DNA from: Colimorpha_A sp900556615
GTDB taxonomy: Bacteria > Bacillota > Clostridia > Oscillospirales > CAG-272
Assembly (NCBI GenBank): GCA_963598415.1
Contig: CAVBUH010000007.1
Span: 124,001-188,000, forward strand
Direction: 5' to 3'
DNA length: 64,000 nt
The notes beneath the pieces are model-generated. The model saw only the letters and a program-made list of their open reading frames with translations. It made no database searches and had not been told where the DNA came from. The position numbers and the translations under genes were made by a program. This document shows, one piece after another, positions 27,097 through 36,400 of this stretch (position 1 is the first letter of the stretch; the number at the start of each line of letters is the position of its first letter).

Positions 27097-27505
27097 TATT
27101 TAATGTCTACTGAACAAGTCAAAAAAGCAGCCTCCATGCGGCATTCAGAGCATTTTTGACTTGTCTATGGGGCAGTCGCACATTAGTGCGACTGCCTCAC
27201 GAAGTCGGGTTTTGCGGATGAAATCCGCAATTTTGACCATTTAAATTCATAATAATTCAAAGAAAATACAGTCAAAAACACCCGATTCGGCATTTTCCCG
27301 GTTTCCTGACCGGGAAAATGCCGGGCTTGTTGCTTAACGCAACAGCCCGTTAGGTGATGAGTTTTCATGAAACGCAACACTCAGTAGTTCATCCAGGAAT
27401 GTCTGCCCCATATAAAAACATCAATATACTTCTGTTTTTATACGGGGTGGCTTTGCCGCACCAATCATTCGCAATGCGAATGATTCAGCAGACATTATTT
27501 ACAAC
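27097..27505. repeat. Structured repeat cluster: family C copy 2 and a cloverleaf-like element
   Basis: 27170-27350 is the inverted copy of the 14563-14738 repeat, with the same four stems (GTCGCAC/GTGCGAC, GCGGATGAAATCCGC, CGGCATTTTCCCGG with complement, TTGCTTAACGCAA). 27398-27497 folds as a closed three-arm structure: closing stem AATGTCTGC/GCAGACATT, with arms CCCCATATAAAAACA/TGTTTTTATACGGGG and AATCATTCGC/GCGAATGATT. There is no coding content. Confidence 0.7.
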
Positions 27506-27574
27506 GCAGAAAAACTCCCGTAAACAATCTGTAAAATCCGTAGACAAAAAATTCAAAAAATGATATAATATAAT

Positions 27575-27785
27575 GAGACTGTGCGTCGGAAAGGAGTGGA
27601 GCGCACAATATTACAATGCAAATTTGCATAGCGCCGGGACCGTAATCTCTTCAGCGGTTGACGAGGCGAGGGTTATCGAAGAATTCGGCGGATACCCTCC
27701 GGCAAAGTATGGCAATGTCGTAAGTTATCGGTTAAAAAACGCGGGAAACCGCGCAACAAAGCCGATAATATGCCGTATAATAAAA
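27575..27785 (+). ncRNA. glmS ribozyme (glucosamine-6-phosphate sensing)
   Basis: The sequence shows the strongly conserved core: GCGCC just after the expected cleavage point (between 27630 and 27631), then GTTGACGAGGCGAGGGTTAT, CGAAGAATTCGGCGG and GCAATGTCGTAAGTTATC. It lies directly upstream of glmS. Self-cleavage in the presence of glucosamine-6-phosphate destabilises the mRNA, giving feedback control. An open frame running through it from 27573 is an artefact, not an N-terminal extension of GlmS. Confidence 0.95.
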
Positions 27786-27803
27786 ATTGAAGAGGTATTT
27801 TTC

Positions 27804-29630
27804 ATGTGCGGAATAGTAGGATATGCCGGAGAGAAACAAGCGGCCGGCATACTTGTAGACGGGCTTGAAAAGCTGGAATACCGCGGATATGACTCTGCGG
27901 GTATCGCGGTTTTCGAGAACGGAAAAATCAGCGTGGAGAAGGCGAAAGGAAGACTCTCCAATCTGAAGGAAAAATTAAAAAATGACGGTGTTCCGGTCGG
28001 CAGCGTAGGGATCGGGCATACAAGATGGGCAACTCACGGAGAACCGTCCGATATCAATTCCCATCCTCATTCTCACGGCAGGGTTACGCTTGTTCATAAC
28101 GGAATTATCGAAAATTATCTTACGTTAAAGCACTCCCTTGAAGCTATGGGAAACAAATTTACATCGGAAACCGACACCGAAGTGATTGCACATCTTATCG
28201 ATTACTACTATAAAGGCGATCCTACCGATGCTATTATAAGGGCAGTGGGAAGAATCGAGGGGTCTTATGCGCTCGGGGTGCTTTTCTCCGATATTCCCGA
28301 TAAGCTTTTTGCCGTAAGAAAGGACAGTCCCCTTATCGTCGGGGTTGGGGACGGAGAAAATTTCATTGCATCGGATGTTCCGGCGATACTTGCTCATACG
28401 AGAAAATATTATCTGATAGAGCAACAGGAGCTTGCTGTTCTGACTAAAGATGAAGTGAAGCTCTATGATTTCGGCGGCAATGATATCACTTCGGAAAAGG
28501 AACTTTTTACCGCAGATTGGGATGTCGAGGCTGCAGAGAAGGGCGGATACGCTCATTTTATGCTTAAGGAAATACACGAACAGCCCGGTACGCTTCAGCG
28601 TGCGATTATGCCTCATTTTGCTTGCGGACTTGAAGGCATACTCAAAGAGGAAATTCCCGACACCTCAGGAATAAAGAGGCTCGTAATCGTTGCCTGCGGA
28701 AGCGCAATGAACGCCGGGCTTTTGGGAAAATGCGCGATAGAAAAGCTTGCGCGTGTCCCGGTAGATGTATGTGTAGCGTCAGAATTCAGATATGCCAATC
28801 CAATTCTCAGTGAGGGGGATACGGTGATTGTTATTTCCCAATCGGGAGAGACTGCCGACTCGCTTGCGGCGCTCCGCCTTGCCAAAAGCAAGGGAATACC
28901 GGTTTATGCCATTGTCAATGTGGTTGGTTCTTCTATTGCGAGGGAGGCGGATAATACCATTTATATCTGGGCGGGGCCCGAAATAGCCGTTGCTACGACA
29001 AAGGCGTTTACATCTCAGGTGGCGGTGCTTTATACTCTTGCGCTCCGTCTTGCTATTGACAGGAAAACAATATCCGATCAACGCGCCGGAGAGCTTATGG
29101 AGGCAATGAAAAAGCTTCCGGAACTTGTGGCAAGCACGCTTACCGAGGAAAAAATCGCGCTGTATCAGCATCTTGCTTCCCTAAACAGGAGCAAACACGA
29201 TTTCTTTATTATCGGCAGAGGTCAGGATTATGCAACCGGTTGTGAGGGCGCGATGAAGATTAAAGAGGTCTCCTATCTACACTGTGAATCATATGCGGCA
29301 GGCGAGCTTAAACACGGAACCATCTCGCTTATCACCGAAGGGGTACCCTGTCTTGCTATTGCTACCGATCGTGCGCTTGTCGAAAAAACGGTCAGCAATA
29401 TCAAAGAAGTCAAGGCCCGCGGAGGTCAGGTTCTGTATCTCTGTACCGAAGGCATGGCGAAAGGACAGGATTTCTATGATTATGCCATAGAACTTCCGGA
29501 AACAGAGGAAATGCTGATGCCTATTGTGGCGATCGTTCCGATCCAGACCTATGCTTATTATACTGCCGTTTACCGCGGCTGTGACGTGGATAAACCGAGA
29601 AATCTTGCTAAGAGCGTGACGGTGGAATAA
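27804..29630 (+). CDS. glmS: Glutamine-fructose-6-phosphate aminotransferase (isomerising)
   Basis: The start ATG 27804 gives MCGIVGYAG, placing the catalytic Cys at position 2 as in all GlmS after methionine removal. The protein has 608 residues, the normal length. The glutaminase domain (about 1-235) has YRGYDSAGIAV and GIGHTRWATHGEPS. Two SIS sugar-isomerase domains follow (VACGSAMNAG, VISQSGETADS), and the C-terminus ends KPRNLAKSVTVE. The enzyme makes glucosamine-6-phosphate for peptidoglycan. It is controlled by the ribozyme in its leader. Confidence 0.97.
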   Translation: MCGIVGYAGEKQAAGILVDGLEKLEYRGYDSAGIAVFENGKISVEKAKGRLSNLKEKLKNDGVPVGSVGIGHTRWATHGEPSDINSHPHSHGRVTLVHNGIIENYLTLKHSLEAMGNKFTSETDTEVIAHLIDYYYKGDPTDAIIRAVGRIEGSYALGVLFSDIPDKLFAVRKDSPLIVGVGDGENFIASDVPAILAHTRKYYLIEQQELAVLTKDEVKLYDFGGNDITSEKELFTADWDVEAAEKGGYAHFMLKEIHEQPGTLQRAIMPHFACGLEGILKEEIPDTSGIKRLVIVACGSAMNAGLLGKCAIEKLARVPVDVCVASEFRYANPILSEGDTVIVISQSGETADSLAALRLAKSKGIPVYAIVNVVGSSIAREADNTIYIWAGPEIAVATTKAFTSQVAVLYTLALRLAIDRKTISDQRAGELMEAMKKLPELVASTLTEEKIALYQHLASLNRSKHDFFIIGRGQDYATGCEGAMKIKEVSYLHCESYAAGELKHGTISLITEGVPCLAIATDRALVEKTVSNIKEVKARGGQVLYLCTEGMAKGQDFYDYAIELPETEEMLMPIVAIVPIQTYAYYTAVYRGCDVDKPRNLAKSVTVE

Positions 29631-29636
29631 ATCAAA

Positions 29637-29784
29637 ATAAAGCGGCTGTCACAAATTGCATTTTTGAGAGAGAACCGTATACAAAAGTAACAAAAAAATC
29701 AAGGGCATCCCTGAAATGACCTTGATTTTTTTGTTAGGATTGCACATGATGTTCACAATTTGATAATGCTATGAGACTGCCCCT
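29637..29784. repeat. Structured repeat, family B, copy 2, serving as glmS terminator
   Basis: Begins about AGCGGCTGTCACAAATTG and ends GAGACTGCCCCT. It contains a perfect 16-bp hairpin (AACAAAAAAATCAAGG with its complement, about 29687-29734) that would terminate glmS transcription. The right flank GTTAGGATTGCACATGATGT matches copy 1. The hairpin stems differ between copies but both pair, so structure is kept while sequence changes. Confidence 0.65.
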
Positions 29785-30112
29785 ATTGAGTTTGAACAAG
29801 GTGTGTTTATCTTATTTTCTTACGCGAAGGCACCGCATATAAAATATTTTTCTGTTATATAATTCGTAATGCTGCAATCTGCTGCGTTATGACCGGATTT
29901 TTCATATGGACTTGCCGTGATCGAAAATGTTTTAAGCCCTGAGACGCTTTCGTCGTCTCTTGCCGTCTTATATTCGAGCAGTTATAGTTGTCGCTGAAAG
30001 CGATGATGCCGTTCAAGCTTGCTTCTCTGCTGAATAATCCGAGAATATACGAATTACCCTGATTGAAAAGATTAATATGGTGTTTACCCAGATCAGCCCC
30101 GGAGGGATTATA

Positions 30113-30283
30113 TTGAGAATCGGTTCTTCTAAGCAGCTGCGCAGTCGTATTATGTCGGGCGATACCAATTGAGGAAGCAAGAAGACTTCTCTACCGCCCA
30201 AATTTGTGAAGTATGATGGGAAATGGACAAGCAGATATGCCGTCAAGGTGTAGACCGTGAGCTCCGCGATATTGCCTTAAATT
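30113..30283 (-). mobile_element. MITE-like element, family A, copy 6 (degenerate, reverse)
   Basis: In reverse orientation the segments AATTGAGGAAGCAAGA, AAATTTGTGAAGTATGA and the end CGATATTGCCTTAA match the family. The other end is eroded. The stretch from 29790 to 30110 otherwise shows no gene. Confidence 0.55.
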
Positions 30284-30494
30284 TTATAGCGTATCTTACT
30301 TTTCCGGTGTTAAAGATTGTACTCTGACATGGATTAGATAAGTGTCGTTAGTAATACTATTTTTCAGCAAAATTTTTAAGCGTTTAATCTGCTATACAAG
30401 AAAGACTTTTGCTCCGCAGAAAATAAAAAAATTTTTTGATATATGCAATAAAATTACCTCTTCCAGGATTAACTGTATGAAAGGAGATAAAACT

Positions 30495-31085
30495 GTGTTT
30501 ATATTTTGCCAGACGTCAGCAAATAAAAATAATACGGACAATCACAGCGACAACATAGATTACTGTATTTCTATGATTGCCGACGGGGGAGCTGTAGCTG
30601 AAACTGCTATGAGTGAACTGTATTCCCTGACCTGCTCGTCCGTTTACGGTTTTGCTCTTTCTATTTTGAAGAACAGCTATGATGCGGAGGACGTGCTTCA
30701 TGATTGCTATGTCCTGATATATTCTGCCGCGGAGAGCTACCATTCGGTCGGTAAGCCGATGGCATGGATTTTAACCATCGTAAAAAATCTGGCTTTAAAG
30801 AAGCTCAGGGAACAGAGAAAAAGCGCGGATCTGCCTCCGGAAGAGGTGGAAACGGATATGAGTATTGGAAACGGGCTTCTGATGGAGGATAAACAGATTA
30901 TCTCTGCATGTCTTGAGAAATTATCCGATGAAGAGAGACAAATTGTCGTTCTTCACGCGGTTTCAGGCTTTAAGCATCGCGAAATTTCCGGCTTTCTGAA
31001 GCTTCCTCTGTCTACTGTTCTGTCAAAATACAATCGTGCGCTGAAAAAACTGCGCAAAATTTTTGAAGGAGAGGAAACGATATGA
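30495..31085 (+). CDS. RNA polymerase sigma factor, ECF-like
   Basis: The start GTG 30495 follows AAGGAGAT at ideal spacing, giving 196 residues. An in-frame ATG at 30478 overlaps the ribosome site and is less likely. Region 2 (about 50-115) has LKNSYDAEDVLHDCYVLIY and GKPMAWILTIVKNLALKKLR. Region 4 (about 140-195) has CLEKLSDEERQIVVLHAVSG and HREISGFLKLPLSTVLSKYN. The stop overlaps the start of the next gene (ATGA), the usual sign of a sigma/anti-sigma pair. The downstream RsgI-like protein is its predicted inhibitor. Confidence 0.92.
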   Translation: MFIFCQTSANKNNTDNHSDNIDYCISMIADGGAVAETAMSELYSLTCSSVYGFALSILKNSYDAEDVLHDCYVLIYSAAESYHSVGKPMAWILTIVKNLALKKLREQRKSADLPPEEVETDMSIGNGLLMEDKQIISACLEKLSDEERQIVVLHAVSGFKHREISGFLKLPLSTVLSKYNRALKKLRKIFEGEETI

Positions 31086-32806
31086 ATGAAAAAGATATAA
31101 ATAAAAGAATCCGAAAGGCTTTTGACAGTGTTGTTCCCGACAGTTTTGATTCCATTCTCTCCGACTGCAAAAATCAGAAAGGATTGATTTTAACCATGAC
31201 AGAAACAAAGAAAAAAAATAAATGGGCAAGATATTTTGCCGGAATGGCAGCGTGTCTTGTGCTTGCTGTCGGATGCTTTTTCGGTTATCGTGTTTACGAT
31301 ATGAATTATGCCGTAGCCTCCACGGTGTCTCTTGACGTAAATCCGAGCATTCAGATTACGGTAAATAAAAAAGAGCATGTACTTGATGTAACGCCTCTGA
31401 ATGAGGACGGTAAAACGGTGATCGGGGAGATGGACTTTTCCGGAAGCAGTATTGATATTACCGTTAATGCCCTGATCGGCTCAATGCTTCGCTGCGGATA
31501 TATCAGCGAGCTTGCAAATTCTATTCTGATCAGCGTAGACAACGGCACTTCAGACAGCTCACTTCAGGATAGACTTACAGCGGAAGTATCGGCTTTGCTT
31601 CAAACCGACAGTTTTACCGGTGCTGTTCTGAGTCAGACCGTTACCGGGGATAGCGCTCTCAGACAAATCGCTGAAGAATACGGAATCACAGTCGGAAAAG
31701 CTCAGCTGATAAATAAAATTCTTATGCTGGACGGTATGAAAACCTTTGAAGAGCTTGCCTCTCTCAGCATTAATGAGCTCAATCTGATAATGAAATCTTA
31801 TACTGAAGCCCTTGACAACGTATCTTCGGTAGGTCAGGCAAGCGACAAGGCATATATCGGAGAAGCGAAAGCAAAAGAAATCGTTCTTGCTCACGCATTA
31901 CTTACCGAGGAACGGATTTCCCGATACAAAGTCGAAATGGATATGGAAAATGGAATTCTTGTGTATGAGATAGAATTTTGCTCGGGAGATTATGAGTACG
32001 AGTACGACGTAAACGCTCTGACCGGAGAAGTCGTTAAGCATGAAAAGGAGCTTGATGACGGGGTTCATATCAATAACGGCGATCATCAAGGCCAGCAAGA
32101 CGAAACGACTCTCATTTCCGTCGAGCAAGCAAAAGAGCTTGCTCTCTCCCATGCGGGAATTTCTACGTCTGATATCATCTTTGTAAAAATAGATTTTGAT
32201 GACGAGGACGGAATAAAACATTATGAGATTGAGTTTGTTTCCGGCGGTTACGAATATGATTATGATATCAATGCCCTTACCGGCGCAGTTATCAAGTGTG
32301 AAAAAGAGCTTGACGATGATGATCGGACGGACAAAGAGCAGCAGGATTCTCGTCTTATTTCCGCAGAGGAGGCAAAATCAGCAGCACTTACTCATGCGGG
32401 AATCTCCGCTTCGGAGACGTTATTTATAACGGCTGAACTTGATATCGACAATGGATTAAAATGCTATGAAGTTGAATTTGTTTCCGGGGATTATGAGTAC
32501 GATTACGATATCGATGCTTATACCGGAGCAGTTATCAAACACGAAAAAAAGCTTGACGATGATCATCAGACAAATGCGGGACAACAGACGGGAACAGCGG
32601 TTATATCTGCTGCCAAAGCCAAAGAGCTTGCTCTTTCTCATGCAGGACTTAAGGCTTCGCAGGTTGTCTTTGAAAAAGCAAAGCTTGATTATGAAGACGG
32701 CGTTAAATATTATGAGGTGGAATTTTCCTGCAACGGATATGAATATGAATATGAAATCGGCGCATGTACAGGAGCTGTACTCAATGCCGAGAAGGACCTG
32801 GATTGA
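31082..32806 (+). CDS. RsgI-like transmembrane anti-sigma factor with four PepSY repeats
   Basis: A 574-residue protein overlapping the sigma gene by 4 bases. A short cytosolic domain (1-47) would bind the sigma factor, and one membrane helix spans about 49-70. The outer part opens with VSLDVNPSIQITVNKKEHV, the RsgI juxtamembrane domain, in which cleavage between Asn and Pro (here Asn87-Pro88) is known for RsgI proteins. After about residue 255 four repeats of 70-85 residues follow. Each has a helix (AKELALSHAG type), then YEIEFVSGGYEYDYDINALT-like strands, matching PepSY domains. Ordinary RsgI proteins carry carbohydrate-binding modules or enzymes, so PepSY repeats suggest a protease- or peptide-linked signal. 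Confidence 0.85.
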   Translation: MNEKDINKRIRKAFDSVVPDSFDSILSDCKNQKGLILTMTETKKKNKWARYFAGMAACLVLAVGCFFGYRVYDMNYAVASTVSLDVNPSIQITVNKKEHVLDVTPLNEDGKTVIGEMDFSGSSIDITVNALIGSMLRCGYISELANSILISVDNGTSDSSLQDRLTAEVSALLQTDSFTGAVLSQTVTGDSALRQIAEEYGITVGKAQLINKILMLDGMKTFEELASLSINELNLIMKSYTEALDNVSSVGQASDKAYIGEAKAKEIVLAHALLTEERISRYKVEMDMENGILVYEIEFCSGDYEYEYDVNALTGEVVKHEKELDDGVHINNGDHQGQQDETTLISVEQAKELALSHAGISTSDIIFVKIDFDDEDGIKHYEIEFVSGGYEYDYDINALTGAVIKCEKELDDDDRTDKEQQDSRLISAEEAKSAALTHAGISASETLFITAELDIDNGLKCYEVEFVSGDYEYDYDIDAYTGAVIKHEKKLDDDHQTNAGQQTGTAVISAAKAKELALSHAGLKASQVVFEKAKLDYEDGVKYYEVEFSCNGYEYEYEIGACTGAVLNAEKDLD

Positions 32807-32850
32807 ACCGAAAAATGATTCTTCATTCATATGCATAATGCAGAGCTGAT

Positions 32851-33014
32851 TTAAGGCAATACCGCCGGGTGCACAGCTAACGTCTTTGCTGCGCATAGGC
32901 GTGCACCTATTCCGTCATGCTTCACCAATTTCGTTGGCAGTGGAGCCCTCTTATCGTTTGACAAAAAATCCGGCGGCGTATCTGCGCAGCAATTATTGTG
33001 CGGTATTTGCCTTA
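32851..33014 (+). mobile_element. MITE-like element, family A, copy 7
   Basis: Ends TTAAGGCAATACCGCC and GTGCGGTATTTGCCTTAA. The middle includes CTTCACCAATTTCGTTGGCA and AAAAATCCGGCGGCG. It follows the anti-sigma gene stop by 45 bases. Confidence 0.8.
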
Positions 33015-33017
33015 AAA

Positions 33018-33061
33018 AATGAAAAGGCACTTAGACAGCAGAAGTCTCAGTGCCTTTTTTA
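33018..33061 (+). terminator. Terminator-like hairpin after the anti-sigma gene
   Basis: AAAAGGCACT and AGTGCCTTTTTT pair around a loop that itself has GACAGCAGAAGTC pairing, ending in T6. It lies directly after family A copy 7 and probably ends the sigma operon. Confidence 0.75.
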
Positions 33062-33206
33062 TTTTACCGTTCAGCACACGCCGAACCGCAGTAAGAATCC
33101 CTTGAATACTATGCCTATCATCTGTCTGATTGGCATTTTACTCATATTTTTGAATCCTTGATAACACAATACTCCGGTTAATCCGGCGCGGCGTCTGTGT
33201 GTATAA

Positions 33207-33252
33207 AACGGAAGCTCTCCTGACTGAAATCAGAGGAGCTTCCGTTTTTTTT
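33207..33252. terminator. Strong bidirectional terminator hairpin
   Basis: ACGGAAGCTCTCCTGA and TCAGAGGAGCTTCCGT form a long stem followed by eight T. It separates the sigma operon from the convergent PFOR gene. Confidence 0.85.
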
Positions 33253-33259
33253 CGAATAT

Positions 33260-33440
33260 TTAAGGCAAAACCGCCGAACTCACGGCTTGCGCCTTGACGG
33301 CATATTTGCTTGTTCGTTTTCCGTCATACTCTTCACAAATTTCGCCGACAGAAAAGTTATTCCTGCCTTCTTCATTGGTGTTGTCTGACGAAAATATGAC
33401 TCCGCAGCTATATCATCAGAGTTGTGCGGTATTACCTTGA
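33260..33440 (+). mobile_element. MITE-like element, family A, copy 8
   Basis: Ends TTAAGGCAAAACCGCC and GTTGTGCGGTATTACCTTGA. The right end abuts the PFOR stop codon at 33442, so the element forms that gene's 3' untranslated region. Confidence 0.75.
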
Positions 33441-33441
33441 T

Positions 33442-36400
33442 TTATTTGTAAAGCTCTTCCAGCTTCTTAAGATGCTCATACTTAGCTTTCGCTGTTTTTT
33501 CGGCTTTTTCAAAGAGCTCGGCGGCTCTCTCCGGGAATGCCTGAGCAAGACGGCTATAGCGGTTCTCGGACTTGATGAAGTCGATATAGCTTGCGGTAGG
33601 TTCCTTGGAATCTATGGAAAGCGGATTCTTTCCTTCTGCCTTAAGCGCAGGATTGTAACGGAACATCTGCCAATATCCGGCGTCAACCGCCTTCTTCATT
33701 TCACCCTGGCAGTTGGTCATACCGCCCTTAAGCCCATGCATTTCGCAGGGAGCGTAACCGATAACAATGGAAGGACCGTGATAAGCCTCAGCTTCTGTAA
33801 GCGCCTTGAGCGTCTGATTCATATCGGCACCCATAGCGATTTGTGCTACATACACATATCCATAGGACATAGCGATCTGTGCAAGATCCTTCTTGCCGAT
33901 TGCCTTACCGGCAGCCGCGAATTGAGCTACCTGACCAATATTGGAGGCCTTGGAAGCCTGTCCGCCGGTGTTGGAGTAAACCTCGGTATCAAATACCATT
34001 ATATTGATATCTTCGCCGGAAGCGATAACATGATCAAGTCCGCCGAAGCCAATGTCATAAGCCCAGCCGTCTCCGCCGAATATCCATACGGACTTCTTGG
34101 AGAGGTAATCCTTATCGGCCAGAATTTCCTTGGCGGCTTCGTTACCGTCAGCAGCCCAGCCCTCAAGAAGCTCGACAAGCTCTTTGGTTGCCTGCTCATT
34201 TGCCTTGCCGTCGTCAACGGTATTCAGATAATTGTCTACGATAGATTTGCACTTCTCGCAGGGAGTTTCAAGAGCTTTTACCTTTTCGATCAGACGATTA
34301 CGGATCGTCTTCTGACCGAGATAGATTCCGAGACCGTGTTCTGCATTATCTTCAAACAGGGAGTTGCCCCAAGCGGGACCGCGGCCGCTTACGCGATTGA
34401 CAGTGTAAGGAGTGGCAGGCGCCGAACCGCCCCAGATAGAGGAACATCCGGTTGCGTTGGAGATATACATTCTCTCTCCGAAAAGCTGAGTGATAAGACG
34501 TGCATAGGAGGTTTCCGCACAGCCTGCGCAGGAGCCTGAAAATTCAAGAAGAGGCTGCTCGAACTGACTGTTTTTAAGGAGCGGGAAGGAGGTCGGTTTC
34601 TTCGAGACTTCCTTCACACAGTAATCGAATACCTTTTGCTGTTCGGACTGCGTTTCCTGAGGCTTCATAACAAGTGCTGCCTTTTCGGGCGTGCCTGCCG
34701 TCTTTGCCTTCTGTGTTACGGGACATACGTTGACGCAGAGCCCGCAACCCATACAGTCAAGCGGGCTGACAGACATGGTAAATTTAAGACCGGACACATC
34801 TTTTCCGAGCGTCTTTACGGTATATTTCGTATTTTCGGGTGCCTTGGCTGCCTCATCTTCATTGAGAAGATAAGGGCGAATTGTAGCATGCGGGCAGACA
34901 AAGGCACACTGATTGCACTGAATGCAGTTTTCGGGAATCCACTCGGGTACATCAACGGCAACACCGCGCTTTTCATAAGCGGAAGCACCCTGAGGATAAG
35001 TTCCGTCTGCACTGTCTTCGAACGCCGATACGGGAAGAGTATCTCCGAGCATTTTTGATACGGGATCAAGGACGGTATTTACAAACTTAACAACCTCAGG
35101 ACGTCCTTCGGTGGCTGCGACTGCCGTCTCGGAAGCAGAAACGGTTTTCCAGCTTTCCGGAACATCGTATTTGACAAGAGCATCAACACCGGCGTCGATG
35201 GCCTTATAGTTCATCTCGACAACGGCGTCTCCTTTTTTGGAGTAGGATTTCTTCGCCATATATTTCATATAGTCAACTGCTTCTGCAATCGGCATAATAT
35301 TGGCGAGCGCGAAGAAAGCGGACTGAAGTATAGTATTGGTGCGTTTACCCATACCGATTTCACGCGCCTTATCAATCGCGTTAACGGTGTAGAAATTAAT
35401 ATTGTTGTCGGCAATATATCTCTTGACCTCGGCAGGAAGGTGATGGTCAACTTCCTCAGGTGTCCACTGGCAGTTGAGAAGGAAAGTTCCTCCCGGCTTT
35501 ACATCCTGAACAATCTTATATCCCTTAACCATATAAGACGGATTGTGACAGGCAACGAAGTCAGCCTTTGTGATATAGTAGGGGGACTTGATTTTGCTGT
35601 CGCCGAAACGAAGGTGAGAAATCGTAACGCCGCCGGTTTTCTTACTGTCATATTGGAAATAAGCCTGAATATATTTCTCGGTGTGGTCACCGATGATCTT
35701 GATGGAGTTTTTGTTGGCGCCAACGGTTCCGTCGCCGCCGAGTCCCCAGAATTTGCAGGATATTGTGCTCTTTGCTGAGGTATCGGGAGCGGGCTTTTCC
35801 TCAAGGGAGAGACCGGTGACATCGTCTACGATACCGATCGTAAAGTTTGCCTTCGGCTCGTCTCTTTTCAGGTTCTCGTAAACGGCGAAAATCGACTGAG
35901 GAGGCGTGTCTTTAGAACCGAGACCATAGCGTCCGCCGACGATCTTGGCAGAGATACCCTTGGAGGCGAGAGCAGCCACAACGTCAAGGTAAAGAGGTTC
36001 TCCGAGAGAGCCGGGTTCCTTGGTTCTGTCGAGAACGGCAATTTTCTTAACGGTCGCGGGAATTGCCTCGACAAGCTTGTCCGCTACGAAAGGACGGTAG
36101 AGACGGACCTTAACCAGACCTACTTTTTCTCCGGAAGCGTTGAGGTAATCGATGACCTCCTCCGCAACGTCGCAGACAGAACCCATTGCGACGATAATAC
36201 GGTCAGCGTCGGGAGCGCCGTAGTAGTTGAAGAGCTTATAATCGGTTCCGATTTTCTCGTTAACCTTGTTCATGTAATCTTCGACAATTGCGGGAAGCGC
36301 GTCATAATAGGGATTGCACGCCTCGCGGTGCTGGAAGAAGATATCTCCGTTTTCGGCGGAGCCGCGGAGAACGGGATGCTCGGGATTGAGAGCGCGCGCA

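Noticed and set aside
27573..27803. N-terminal extension of GlmS in the same frame
   Set aside because: The sequence is the glmS ribozyme core, and GlmS must begin MCGIVGY with Cys at position 2.
33424..34539. 371-codon plus-strand frame inside the PFOR gene
   Set aside because: Antisense to the conserved TPP domain of PFOR and begins inside a repeat element.
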